From positions 1 to 25,931 of the forward strand of contig JAAYJY010000111.1 of assembly GCA_012522705.1 (NCBI GenBank): a stretch of DNA of 25,931 bases, given 5' to 3'. This document shows, one piece after another, positions 1 through 7,552 of this stretch. Both the position numbers and the translations under genes were made by a program. The first letter of the stretch is position 1, and every line of letters starts with the position of its first letter. The stretch comes from Syntrophomonadaceae bacterium (GTDB lineage Bacteria; Bacillota; Syntrophomonadia; Syntrophomonadales; Syntrophomonadaceae). The notes below the pieces were generated by a model, which was not told where the DNA came from, did not search any database, and saw nothing but the letters and a program-made list of their open reading frames with translations.

Positions 1-349
1 AGACCTTCTCGGTCTTTAGACATCTGTATTCGGTCCCCTGGGTGTTTTGCAGTACACTCACCTGATAATCACCATTGCCCATCTGCAGGGGAAAGCTTTG
101 CTGCGATCCATCGGCTCTCAGATCATAGGTGTATTTTTGCGAGTCCTTTTGAATAATTACCTTGATTTTTTGGGGTTTGTCGCTTTGATAAGCAATATCG
201 ACGACTCCCTTCGGGATATCTCCCGTATCTATACATACATCATTGGCCGATGCCAAAACGTTGGCTGGCCAAGTATGAAGGATAATCAACAAGGCAACTA
301 GAAGCAACTTAATCTTCAGGTCTCCAATACGGTCTTTCCATCCCGACAT
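1..349 (-). CDS. Secreted protein of unknown function, 5' part only (runs off left edge)
   Basis: An open frame of 116 codons starts at ATG 349-347 and continues out of the window at position 1, so only the N-terminus is seen. An AGGAGG (359-364, read on the minus strand) lies 9 nt before this ATG. A second ATG at 356 is in another frame and only 2 nt from the ribosome binding site, so I rejected it. The protein begins MSGWKDRIGD, then has a hydrophobic stretch at about residues 13-26 (KLLLVALLIIL) and a possible cleavage site near residue 34 (ANVLASAND), typical of a signal peptide. The rest is polar and beta-rich looking, with cysteines in VCIDTG and YRCLK. I do not recognise the family from this fragment. 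Its place downstream of two c-di-GMP-I riboswitches suggests an exported protein tied to surface or adhesion state; that is inference. Confidence 0.8.
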   Translation of the reverse strand, partial: MSGWKDRIGDLKIKLLLVALLIILHTWPANVLASANDVCIDTGDIPKGVVDIAYQSDKPQKIKVIIQKDSQKYTYDLRADGSQQSFPLQMGNGDYQVSVLQNTQGTEYRCLKTEKV

Positions 350-414
350 TTGGCATGTCCTCCTTTTTGGGGGACGGACCGTAAAGGAAAAGGCAGATAC
401 TTAAAATCCTCCTC

Positions 415-502
415 TTCGGCAACCCGGCGGTCATAGACATGGCGTCCTTAGATCCGTGGCTTTGCGTCCCCGTCTTTCGACGGGTTTGCCTTTGTCGGTG
501 AG
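415..502 (-). promoter_or_regulatory. c-di-GMP-I (GEMM) riboswitch, gene-proximal copy
   Basis: Read on the minus strand this segment holds the signature blocks of the GEMM-I aptamer: GACAAAGGCAAACC, a perfect six-pair stem capped by a GAAA tetraloop (CCCGTC-GAAA-GACGGG), the conserved GGACGCAAAGCC, a CTAAGG receptor-side segment, and the closing GCCGGGTTGCCGA. It lies about 65 nt before the start codon of the secreted-protein gene. No U-tract terminator follows it. A CCTTTT segment downstream could pair with AAAAGG of the ribosome binding site, so translational control is possible, but I cannot decide the mechanism. Family knowledge: these aptamers bind cyclic di-GMP. Confidence 0.9.
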
Positions 503-516
503 GGGCTTCAAGCCCC
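502..516. other. Short GC hairpin between the two riboswitches
   Basis: GGGGCT and AGCCCC arms flank a three-base loop just 5' of the proximal aptamer on the minus strand. No T-run follows, so it is more likely a spacer hairpin or an extension of the aptamer base than a terminator. Confidence 0.5.
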
Positions 517-535
517 GCCGTCCCAAATAATATGA

Positions 536-572
536 AATTAAAAAACCTGCCCCAGCTGTTGCCGAGCAGGTT
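536..572 (-). terminator. Intrinsic terminator, expression platform of the distal riboswitch
   Basis: On the minus strand, AACCTGC and GCAGGTT (566-572 with 544-550) form a perfect seven-pair stem followed by a six-T tract (545-540). The 5' arm and loop contain CTCGGCAAC (566-558), which is exactly complementary to GTTGCCGAG (599-591) at the 3' edge of the upstream aptamer. The terminator and the aptamer closing helix therefore share sequence, as expected for ligand-controlled termination. Confidence 0.85.
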
Positions 573-590
573 ATTACTCCTTAGAATTCC

Positions 591-674
591 CTCGGCAACC
601 CGGCTGTCATAACCTTTTCGGTCTTAGACCCGTAGCTTTGCGTCCTCGCCTTTCGATGAGTTTGCTTTTATCAA
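591..674 (-). promoter_or_regulatory. c-di-GMP-I (GEMM) riboswitch, promoter-proximal copy
   Basis: The same blocks as in the other copy appear in the same order on the minus strand: GATAAAAGCAAAC, a GAAA-capped hairpin, GGACGCAAAGCTACGG, GTCTAAGACC, and ACAGCCGGGTTGCCGAGG. The GAAA-capped helix is less perfect than in the downstream copy. It is followed by a clear intrinsic terminator at 536-572, so transcription termination control is the likely output. The pair forms a tandem array in front of one gene. Confidence 0.9.
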
Positions 675-703
675 GATACTTATTCAAATAATCCTACAAT
701 TGT

Positions 704-733
704 ATAGTAAAGCTAATATGGTGAACATGTCAA
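704..733 (-). promoter_or_regulatory. Sigma-A-like promoter for the riboswitch leader
   Basis: TTGACA (733-728) and TACTAT (709-704) are separated by 18 nt on the minus strand, starting about 30 nt before the first aptamer. The -35 is perfect and the -10 matches four of six consensus positions. It lies just beyond the folC stop codon, so the riboswitch gene appears to be its own transcription unit. Confidence 0.6.
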
Positions 734-823
734 CCAAGAAAATGAAAATCAGTGGAGACAGCGGACTGGCAGACTCTTTTGGGCCCGTGGATTTCATAGC
801 ATTCAAGGTGGAATGTTGCATAA

Positions 824-2092
824 TCATGTACAAAATAACCGGCGAGCCTGGTCGAGGACATGAAAGGAACCGGTTATCACAATATAGTCGCTGCCACTGA
901 CCATGCTCACAGCGCGCTCCACTGCCCGTTCTATGCTCTCCGCGGCTTCAACCTTGATTGCGGGGAAATCGCGGCGCCAAACCTGTTCCACCTCCTGCCA
1001 GGCCTGACTCCGGGAACCCTCGGGACGGGTGACTACCACCGCCCGGGTATTCTTCGCCAGGGCCGCTAAAGTCCCGGCCCGTTCCTTATCATCCAATAGT
1101 CCCAGCACCAGCACTTTGTATCGCCCCGACAGCAAATCGCTGAGAGATTCAGCCAGCGCCCGGGCTCCTTGAGGATTATGGGCGGCGTCCACAATCACCA
1201 GGGGCGACTGGCTGACCACCTCCAGACGGCCCGGATTGCGAACTCCCCCCAGAGCTGAACGGATACTGTCGGCATCGATGGCCAGGCCTTGATCCCTCAA
1301 TACCAGCAGAGCCCGCAAGGCCACCGCCAGATTACGCTGCTGATAGGTACCGGGCATGGTATAGATCACTTCCGTTAATTGCAGGTCGGGTCCCTCCAGA
1401 TCAACTTCTTGAGACCACAAAGATGCTGGTCCGGACGGGATGACCCTAATATCGCTGCTATGCCACAACGGGGACTGCCCGGCCCGGGCGGTTGCGCTGA
1501 TGACCTGGAGGGCTTCGTTGTCCATCGGGCCGACCACCACCGGAACCCCCGCTTTGATGATGCCTGCTTTGTTGGCGGCTATTTCACCCATGGTATGTCC
1601 CAGAAAGGCGGTATGGTCAAAATCACTCCCGGTTATGACCGCCACTTTGGGGATAATCATGTTGGTGGAATCATAAATCCCGCCCATGCCCACCTCCAAA
1701 ACCGCCAGGTCCACCTGCTGCTGTTGGAAGCAGCGGAAGGCTGCGGCTGTCAGGACCTCGAACTCGGTCGGGTGTTCTAGACCTTGTACCAGCATGCCCC
1801 GGATATGCCCATCGATCTCATCCAGGATGGAATCCAGGGCGGCAGCACCAATATTTACTCCATCGATGGAGATCCGCTCCAGGTAGGAATGCAAGTGGGG
1901 CGAGCTAAATCGTCCCACTTTATAGCCCGCTTTGGTCAGTACTTCGGCAATGATAAGGGAGGTAGAACCCTTGCCGTTAGTCCCGGCGATATGCACATAC
2001 TGAAGAGCCTGCTGGGGGTTGCCCATGGCTTCCAGCAGGCTCGCGATCCTCTCCAGACCAGGTCGGCTGCCGAATCTGGTCAGACTATGCAA
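824..2092 (-). CDS. folC: Bifunctional folylpolyglutamate/dihydrofolate synthase
   Basis: A 422-residue Mur-ligase-family protein that adds glutamate to folates (and often to dihydropteroate) in the cytoplasm using ATP. The P-loop GTNGKGST is at residues 37-44, the LEVGMGG motif near 135, DFDHTAFLG near 160, and the C-terminal VDAAHNPQGA motif near 300. The first in-frame start codon is TTG at 2092, 8 nt after the valS stop and with no good ribosome binding site. The reading frame stays open upstream into valS, but I find no ATG, GTG or TTG there. The protein begins directly at LHSLTRFG, about ten residues shorter than is usual for the family, so the true start is uncertain. Translation is probably coupled to valS. 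It ends with TGA. Confidence 0.93.
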   Translation of the reverse strand: MHSLTRFGSRPGLERIASLLEAMGNPQQALQYVHIAGTNGKGSTSLIIAEVLTKAGYKVGRFSSPHLHSYLERISIDGVNIGAAALDSILDEIDGHIRGMLVQGLEHPTEFEVLTAAAFRCFQQQQVDLAVLEVGMGGIYDSTNMIIPKVAVITGSDFDHTAFLGHTMGEIAANKAGIIKAGVPVVVGPMDNEALQVISATARAGQSPLWHSSDIRVIPSGPASLWSQEVDLEGPDLQLTEVIYTMPGTYQQRNLAVALRALLVLRDQGLAIDADSIRSALGGVRNPGRLEVVSQSPLVIVDAAHNPQGARALAESLSDLLSGRYKVLVLGLLDDKERAGTLAALAKNTRAVVVTRPEGSRSQAWQEVEQVWRRDFPAIKVEAAESIERAVERAVSMVSGSDYIVITGSFHVLDQARRLFCT

Positions 2093-2100
2093 TCGGTTCT

Positions 2101-4761
2101 CTATTTGGCTTTGAATATCTGCAGACGTTGCAACAAACCCTCTCTCCGCATAGCAGCCTCTTCTGCCCGGGAACGTTCCTTGGCTATCACCTCGGGCGGG
2201 GCCTTGGCCAGGAAGGCCTCGTTGTTCAGCTTGGCCTCGGTTTTGGCCATATCTTGATCGATGGTTTTCAGCTCTTTCTCCAGCCGGCCAACCTCTTTAT
2301 CGATATCGATGATGCCTTCCAGGGGGACATAGATCTCGGCAAAGGACAACAATGAGGACACCGCCTGGCGCGGCGGCACTCCTATCTTCTCGGTTACGGT
2401 CAGGTCGCCCACCCGCGCCAAATCCCTGACATAGGCGCCGCCGTTGCCCTGAAAGAGTCCAGTCATGTCGGGATCTGGTGAAACCAAGATTACCTTTATA
2501 GCGGTCCCATGGCTGAGGTTGAATTCGGCCCGGATATTGCGGATGGCCCGAATAACTGCCATGACCATCTGCATTTTGTCGATAGCATTGGTTTCGACCC
2601 GCTCCGGATCAGCCTGGGGCCAACTCTCCAGCATTATAGTGGGACCATGGCCGGGCAGGTATTGATAGATCTCCTCGGTTATAAATGGCATAAAGGGATG
2701 CAGCATTTTCAGGATATCCATTAGGACCGTGTTGAGCATATTCTGTACCACCACCCGGTCTCTGGGATTAGCGGGATTAAACAAGCGCGGTTTGGACAGT
2801 TCGATGTACCAATCGCAGAATTCATCCCAAATAAAATCGTACACGCGGCGAGCGGCCTCACCCAACTCGTAAGCCTCCAGCAGACCGGTTATCTCGGTTA
2901 TCTTTTGCTGCAGACGGCCCAGTATCCAACGATCAGCCAGGGTCATCTCCTCCGGGTTCATGTCTGCAGCCTGATAACCTTCCAGATTCATCAATACGAA
3001 ACGGGCCGCGTTCCAGATTTTGTTGGCAAAATTGCGGGTATTCTCCACCTTGTCCCACTGGAATCGTATGTCGTTGCCGGGGGTAACCCCGGTTACCATA
3101 GAAAAGCGCAGGGTATCAGCCCCGTATTTCCCGATCACTTCCAGGGGATCCACCCCGTTGCCCAGCGACTTGCTCATCTTGCGTCCCTGAGCATCCAGGA
3201 TCAGGCCGTGAATATTCACCTCGCGGAAGGGTACCTGCCCGGTATGCTCGATACCCGAGAATATCATCCGGGCCACCCAGAAGAAGATAATATCGCGGCC
3301 GGTAACCAGCACGCTGGTGGGATAGAAAGTGCGCATATCATCGGTATCCTCCGGCCAACCCAGGGTGGAAAAGGGCCATAGAGCACTGGAAAACCAGGTG
3401 TCCAGCACATCTTCATCCTGTTTCAGCTCGCTGCCGGCACAGCTGGGACAGACGGTGGGATCCTCGCGGCTGCAGATTGTCTCCCCGCAATCCTGGCAGT
3501 ACCATACCGGGATGCGATGTCCCCACCACAGCTGCCGGGATATACACCAGTCGCGGATATTCTCCATCCAGTTGGTATATATACGGGTGAAACGTTCCGG
3601 GACAAACTGGATCTCCCCGTTGACAACCTTCTCAATGGCAGGTTCGGCCAGTGGTTGCATTTTCACAAACCACTGCAGCGATACCATCGGTTCCACCACC
3701 GTATCACAGCGCTGGCAGTGGCCCAAGGCATGCTGGTGATCCTCTGCCTGCAGCAGGGATCCACCCGCTTCCAGGTCTTTCAGTACCTGACGGCGGGCAT
3801 CATAGCGGTCCAGTCCGGCGTAGGCGGGACCGGCATTCTCATTCATATGGGCATCCGGTCTCATGACGCTGATTATCTCCAGGTCATGGCGCAGCCCCAT
3901 CTCAAAATCATTGGGGTCGTGAGCCGGAGTCACCTTAACTGCCCCGGTCCCGAACTCACGGTCTACATAATGGTCGGCGAAAATCGGTATGATCCGGCCT
4001 ACCAGCGGCAGTACCACGTTTTTGCCCACCAGGTGACCGTATCTTTCATCATCGGGATGGACTGCCACCCCGGTGTCGCCCAGCATGGTCTCCGGCCTGG
4101 TGGTGGCCACCACCACAAATTCATCGGAATCCTGGACCGGATATTTCAGGTGCCAAAGATGCCCGTCGCTGTCGGCATGCTCCACCTCGATATCGGAAAT
4201 AGCGGTATGGCAGCGGGGACACCAGTTGATTATATAATCGCCCCGATAAATCAGGCCTTTCTCGTAAAGCCGGACAAAAACCTCCCGCACCGCCCGCGAG
4301 CAGCCTTCATCCATGGTAAAGCGTTCCCGGCTCCAGTCGCAGGAAGAACCGAGTAGACTGAGCTGCTGGGTTATACGGTCGCCATAGAGGCTTTTCCATT
4401 CCCATACCTTATCCAGGAATTTTTCCCGCCCCAGGTCGTACTTGCTAATACCTTCCGTTGCCAGGCTTTCCTCCACCCGGGCCTGGGTAGCGATTCCGGC
4501 GTGGTCGGTACCAGGCAGCCACAGGGTATTATAGCCCTGCATACGCCGCCAGCGGGTCAGGATATCCTGGATAGTATTGTCCAGGGCATGACCCAGATGA
4601 AGCTGGCCGGTAACATTGGGGGGCGGCATTACTATAGAATAATGGGGCCGGTTGGTATCACCGCTGGGCAGGAAGCAATCATGCTGTTTCCAGTATTCGT
4701 ACCACCTGTTTTCTACGTGGGCGGGATCATACACGCTGGCCAGATTGCCACCGCTGCTCAT
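2101..4761 (-). CDS. valS: Valyl-tRNA synthetase
   Basis: An 886-residue class I aminoacyl-tRNA synthetase that charges tRNA-Val in the cytoplasm, near the usual length for bacterial ValRS. The HIGH-type motif HLGH is at residues 55-58 after PPPNVTGQ, the editing-domain TTRPETMLGDT at about 220-230, cysteine pairs that could bind zinc at 181-184, 349-352 and 422-441, and KMSKS at 528-532. The C-terminal 65 residues are charged and heptad-like, matching the coiled-coil arm of the family. The ATG at 4761 follows AGGAGG with 8 nt spacing. The purC stop is 24 nt upstream and folC follows 8 nt downstream, so the three are likely one operon. I see no T-box leader in front of it. Confidence 0.98.
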   Translation of the reverse strand: MSSGGNLASVYDPAHVENRWYEYWKQHDCFLPSGDTNRPHYSIVMPPPNVTGQLHLGHALDNTIQDILTRWRRMQGYNTLWLPGTDHAGIATQARVEESLATEGISKYDLGREKFLDKVWEWKSLYGDRITQQLSLLGSSCDWSRERFTMDEGCSRAVREVFVRLYEKGLIYRGDYIINWCPRCHTAISDIEVEHADSDGHLWHLKYPVQDSDEFVVVATTRPETMLGDTGVAVHPDDERYGHLVGKNVVLPLVGRIIPIFADHYVDREFGTGAVKVTPAHDPNDFEMGLRHDLEIISVMRPDAHMNENAGPAYAGLDRYDARRQVLKDLEAGGSLLQAEDHQHALGHCQRCDTVVEPMVSLQWFVKMQPLAEPAIEKVVNGEIQFVPERFTRIYTNWMENIRDWCISRQLWWGHRIPVWYCQDCGETICSREDPTVCPSCAGSELKQDEDVLDTWFSSALWPFSTLGWPEDTDDMRTFYPTSVLVTGRDIIFFWVARMIFSGIEHTGQVPFREVNIHGLILDAQGRKMSKSLGNGVDPLEVIGKYGADTLRFSMVTGVTPGNDIRFQWDKVENTRNFANKIWNAARFVLMNLEGYQAADMNPEEMTLADRWILGRLQQKITEITGLLEAYELGEAARRVYDFIWDEFCDWYIELSKPRLFNPANPRDRVVVQNMLNTVLMDILKMLHPFMPFITEEIYQYLPGHGPTIMLESWPQADPERVETNAIDKMQMVMAVIRAIRNIRAEFNLSHGTAIKVILVSPDPDMTGLFQGNGGAYVRDLARVGDLTVTEKIGVPPRQAVSSLLSFAEIYVPLEGIIDIDKEVGRLEKELKTIDQDMAKTEAKLNNEAFLAKAPPEVIAKERSRAEEAAMRREGLLQRLQIFKAK

Positions 4762-4785
4762 AATACAGTCCTCCTCAAAAATGCC

Positions 4786-5469
4786 TCATTCCTGCGTGGT
4801 CACCAATACTGCCAGCTCCAGGGGATCCACCTGCTGGCCATCCTTGAACACCCTCATATTGCCCCCGGAGATGTCGTCGATGACCATCACCTGACCCTCC
4901 ACCCGACCGTATTCAAACTTTATGTCGTATAGTTCCAGGCCCTTGGCGGCCAGGTCATCCTTGATGATACGGGCCACCCTACGGGTCATAGCTGTGATCA
5001 GCGCGAATTCTTCATGGGTCATAAGTCCCAGCTGCACCAATGCATCCTCGTTGATGGGAGGGTCGCCCCGCTCATCGTCCTTCAGGGTTATCTCCACCAG
5101 TTCGTCCAGGTCTTGCTCTTTCCTGGCATAGCGAGCGTAACGTTTCAGGAAACTCCCGTAGACTTTAAAACGGCAGATTATCTCCAATCCATCGCCGAAG
5201 GCAGTCGCCGGTTTCACCGTCATGGTGTTATCCTCCAGATTGGCGCCTATATAATGGGTAGGAATCCCCTCCTGGCGGAGCAGTTCAAAATAGTAGCGGG
5301 ACATGCGCAAGGATGCATTGCCCATGCCTTCCAGGGTCCCCATCAGGCTGTTGGCCCCGGGGTCAATCTGCCCGTTCTCTCCGGTAACATCGTCTTTCAT
5401 TTTGAGCAGGTAGTTGCCGTCATCCAGCTTAAATACGCTCTTGGTCTTGCCTTCATACACGTGCTGCAT
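4786..5469 (-). CDS. purC: Phosphoribosylaminoimidazole-succinocarboxamide synthase (SAICAR synthetase)
   Basis: A 227-residue cytoplasmic enzyme of purine synthesis that joins aspartate to CAIR with ATP. Family signatures are YEGKTKSVF at the N-terminus, the basic ICRFKVYGSFLKRY near residues 98-112, ELYDIKFEYG near 180, and VIDDISGGNMR near 196-206. I chose the ATG at 5469 over one five codons upstream (5484) because GGGGAGG sits 6 nt before it. The protein then starts MQHVYEGKTK, as is usual. No other purine gene lies in the window; it leads the purC-valS-folC block. It ends with TGA. Confidence 0.96.
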   Translation of the reverse strand: MQHVYEGKTKSVFKLDDGNYLLKMKDDVTGENGQIDPGANSLMGTLEGMGNASLRMSRYYFELLRQEGIPTHYIGANLEDNTMTVKPATAFGDGLEIICRFKVYGSFLKRYARYARKEQDLDELVEITLKDDERGDPPINEDALVQLGLMTHEEFALITAMTRRVARIIKDDLAAKGLELYDIKFEYGRVEGQVMVIDDISGGNMRVFKDGQQVDPLELAVLVTTQE

Positions 5470-5599
5470 CGGATGCCTCCCCATTAATAATTATTGCCAT
5501 CTCCAAGCCGGTTCAAAATCCAGTTTTGCCAAAGGTGCCTGGTATATAGATTCTACTGAAAACGCTGAACCCTTTGCAAGTCGATGTTGGGGTTTCTTG

Positions 5600-5628
5600 T
5601 TGACAGGGAGTCCCTGTGCTAAGCTAAG
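5600..5628 (+). promoter_or_regulatory. Candidate promoter and operator for the SEC-C gene
   Basis: TTGACA at 5600-5605 is a perfect -35. The -10 is poor: CTAAGT lies 18 nt further on. A six-base inverted repeat ACAGGG-AGT-CCCTGT (5603-5617) overlaps the -35 and spacer, where a repressor could bind. The promoter call is moderate and the operator is inference. Confidence 0.4.
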
Positions 5629-5680
5629 TAACAGAATAAGGCCATCCGTCCCGTCCGGTCGGATGACATGGAGGCTGACT

Positions 5681-6928
5681 ATGACAAAAGCCAAAATCGG
5701 CAGAAACGACCCCTGTCCATGCGGGAGTGGCAAGAAATACAAGAATTGCTGTCTGGTGCTGGGAGACCATGGCCCCACCGCGCCCAAACCTTTCGACCGT
5801 TACAATATCCTCATGACATCATTAAAAATGAAAATAGAGCAGAACTACGCGGCTCAGATCAGGAGGATCCGTAAGCCCATGCAGGACAGGTTCCTGCGCC
5901 TGACTTGTGACCAGACCCTACCCCGCGAGCAGGAGTCGGTCTTTTCCGATTGGCTCTGGTTCGATATGACCGACAGCGCAGGGATGACCTTCGGGCGCGA
6001 GTACCGGGGCGATCATGGTGATTACCTGGAAGAGCCCCTGCGGGAATGCCTGGATGCCTTAAATGATTCGTGCCTGTCGGTGTATGCCTTGGCATCTTCT
6101 CAAGGCGAGACTTTGCATTTGCAAGACCTTTTCACCGGCGCCAGCCGGGAAATACTGCTAAAGGAACCGCTGGTACCTGATCCTGACCAAGAAGCGCCCC
6201 CGCTGCTGCTGGGAAGGCTGGTCTCCATGCCGGAAGGCGGGATTTTTTCGGGGATGGTGCTGATGGTGGGCGATGATAAAGGCCAGGGCGATTTCATCCG
6301 CTTCCATATGGACTATTGGCAGCGGATCCGGCCGGATGCATCCATAGCTGAGTTGTGCAAACAACATGGGGAGGTGCTGTTCGGCCTCTTCGACCATGCC
6401 AGCCACAAGACCACCCTGGCACTTAACGACATCCGCTTTCTCCCCACCGGTCAGGAAGCCAACGAGTTGGCGGCCGTGATTGGGTCGGCCGAAGACTTTA
6501 GCCCGGTCCATAACACCGCCGGCACCGCCTGGTACGACCTAAAAGACAGTCGGGGGCCGGCCCGGGTAGGAGTAAGCGACCAGGGTCACCTGGTTTTCTA
6601 TGCCGACGCGGTGGAAGACTTGGCCAAGGCTGGGGAGCTGCTGCGATTCAAGGAGTACGTCTGGCAAGTCGTCAACAGCCTGCTGCTCTTCACTCCCCCG
6701 CCCCAGGAATTGGGCGACATATGGTACGAGGTCATCAAGGAACGGGAGACAGAGCGCTGGCTGCATACTCCTCATCATGAGTTGGACGGTAAATCCCCGC
6801 TCCAGCTATTGGCCGAAGCCGGAGGAAAAGAGCGTTTGGGGGAAATGCTGGAGGCATTTGCGGAAAGTGCGGCTGGAAACCAATACAGCCTGGATCTGGT
6901 CAATTATATGCGAGCCCGGGTGAACTGA
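5681..6928 (+). CDS. SEC-C motif protein of unknown function
   Basis: A 415-residue protein. I chose ATG 5681 because GGAGG lies 6 nt upstream and the next residues are MTKAKIGRNDPCPCGSGKKY. The SEC-C zinc motif is complete: Cys12, Cys14, Cys23 and Cys24 (C-x-C-x8-C-C). In SecA this motif binds zinc and contacts SecB and the ribosome, but here it stands at the N-terminus of an otherwise unrecognised protein. The following 390 residues are acidic, with no membrane segment or signal peptide. The last 60 residues include a conserved-looking HHELDGKSPLQLLAEAGG. It is a monocistronic gene whose stop is 3 bp from the stop of the convergent engB. Function unknown. Confidence 0.85.
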   Translation: MTKAKIGRNDPCPCGSGKKYKNCCLVLGDHGPTAPKPFDRYNILMTSLKMKIEQNYAAQIRRIRKPMQDRFLRLTCDQTLPREQESVFSDWLWFDMTDSAGMTFGREYRGDHGDYLEEPLRECLDALNDSCLSVYALASSQGETLHLQDLFTGASREILLKEPLVPDPDQEAPPLLLGRLVSMPEGGIFSGMVLMVGDDKGQGDFIRFHMDYWQRIRPDASIAELCKQHGEVLFGLFDHASHKTTLALNDIRFLPTGQEANELAAVIGSAEDFSPVHNTAGTAWYDLKDSRGPARVGVSDQGHLVFYADAVEDLAKAGELLRFKEYVWQVVNSLLLFTPPPQELGDIWYEVIKERETERWLHTPHHELDGKSPLQLLAEAGGKERLGEMLEAFAESAAGNQYSLDLVNYMRARVN

Positions 6929-6931
6929 GGA

Positions 6932-7549
6932 CTAGGTCCCTATATCATTGACATCATCGTCGGTGGGAAAGAGGGCAACCCCCATCTCCTCCAGCAGTCC
7001 TTCCCGGCCTTCACCGGTCTGGGCTGAAAAATAGAGGGGTTCCTGGTCTAGATCCATAGCCTTTCGGACCACCGCCAGGTGTTGCCGGCGAGCTCCCCGG
7101 GATATCTTATCAGCCTTGGTGGCCACCACCAACAAGGGAATCCCCGCCTGCTGCAGCCAATCCTTCATCAAAAGATCGTTTTCATTGGGTGGGTGGCGGA
7201 TATCGACCAACTGGATAACCCCGCGCAGATGAGTTCTCTGGCGCAGGTAGGACTCGATCATTTTGCCCCACCGCTGCCTTTCCGCCCGCCCCACCTTCGC
7301 GAAACCATAACCGGGCAGGTCGACCATATAGAATGTCTCATTGATAAGATAGTAGTTAATAGTGCGGGTCTTGCCTGGCGTGGAACTGGATTTGGCCAGG
7401 TTCCTGCGATTGGCGAGGCGGTTGATCAATGATGATTTGCCTACATTGGAGCGACCTACCAAAGCGATCTCCGGCAGGCCGTCAGCGGGCAGTTGTTCAG
7501 TCTTCACGTAAGTGCCTATATATCTGGCTTGCTTTATCTGTAAGGGCAT
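6932..7549 (-). CDS. engB: Ribosome biogenesis GTP-binding protein EngB/YsxC
   Basis: A 205-residue TrmE-Era-like GTPase of the EngB/YihA/YsxC family, needed for assembly of the 50S subunit. All G motifs are visible: G1 GRSNVGKSS near residue 32, G2 PGKTRTINYY near 58, G3 DLPGYGFAKV near 76, G4 TKADKIS near 144, G5 SAQTGEG near 175. The ATG at 7549 is 3 nt after the lon stop, so it is very likely cotranscribed and coupled with lon, as in Bacillus where ysxC follows lonA. The ribosome binding site (GGAAG) is weak. It ends in TAG, tail to tail with the SEC-C gene, and no terminator fits in the 3-bp gap. Confidence 0.97.
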   Translation of the reverse strand: MPLQIKQARYIGTYVKTEQLPADGLPEIALVGRSNVGKSSLINRLANRRNLAKSSSTPGKTRTINYYLINETFYMVDLPGYGFAKVGRAERQRWGKMIESYLRQRTHLRGVIQLVDIRHPPNENDLLMKDWLQQAGIPLLVVATKADKISRGARRQHLAVVRKAMDLDQEPLYFSAQTGEGREGLLEEMGVALFPTDDDVNDIGT

Positions 7550-7552
7550 AGT

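Noticed and set aside
47..301. Plus-strand open frame of 84 codons at the left edge
   Set aside because: The minus strand in this stretch carries a better gene with a ribosome binding site, signal peptide and riboswitch leader.
3517..4356. Plus-strand open frame of 279 codons antisense to valS
   Set aside because: It mirrors the conserved ValRS catalytic and editing regions and shows no start signal or domain of its own.
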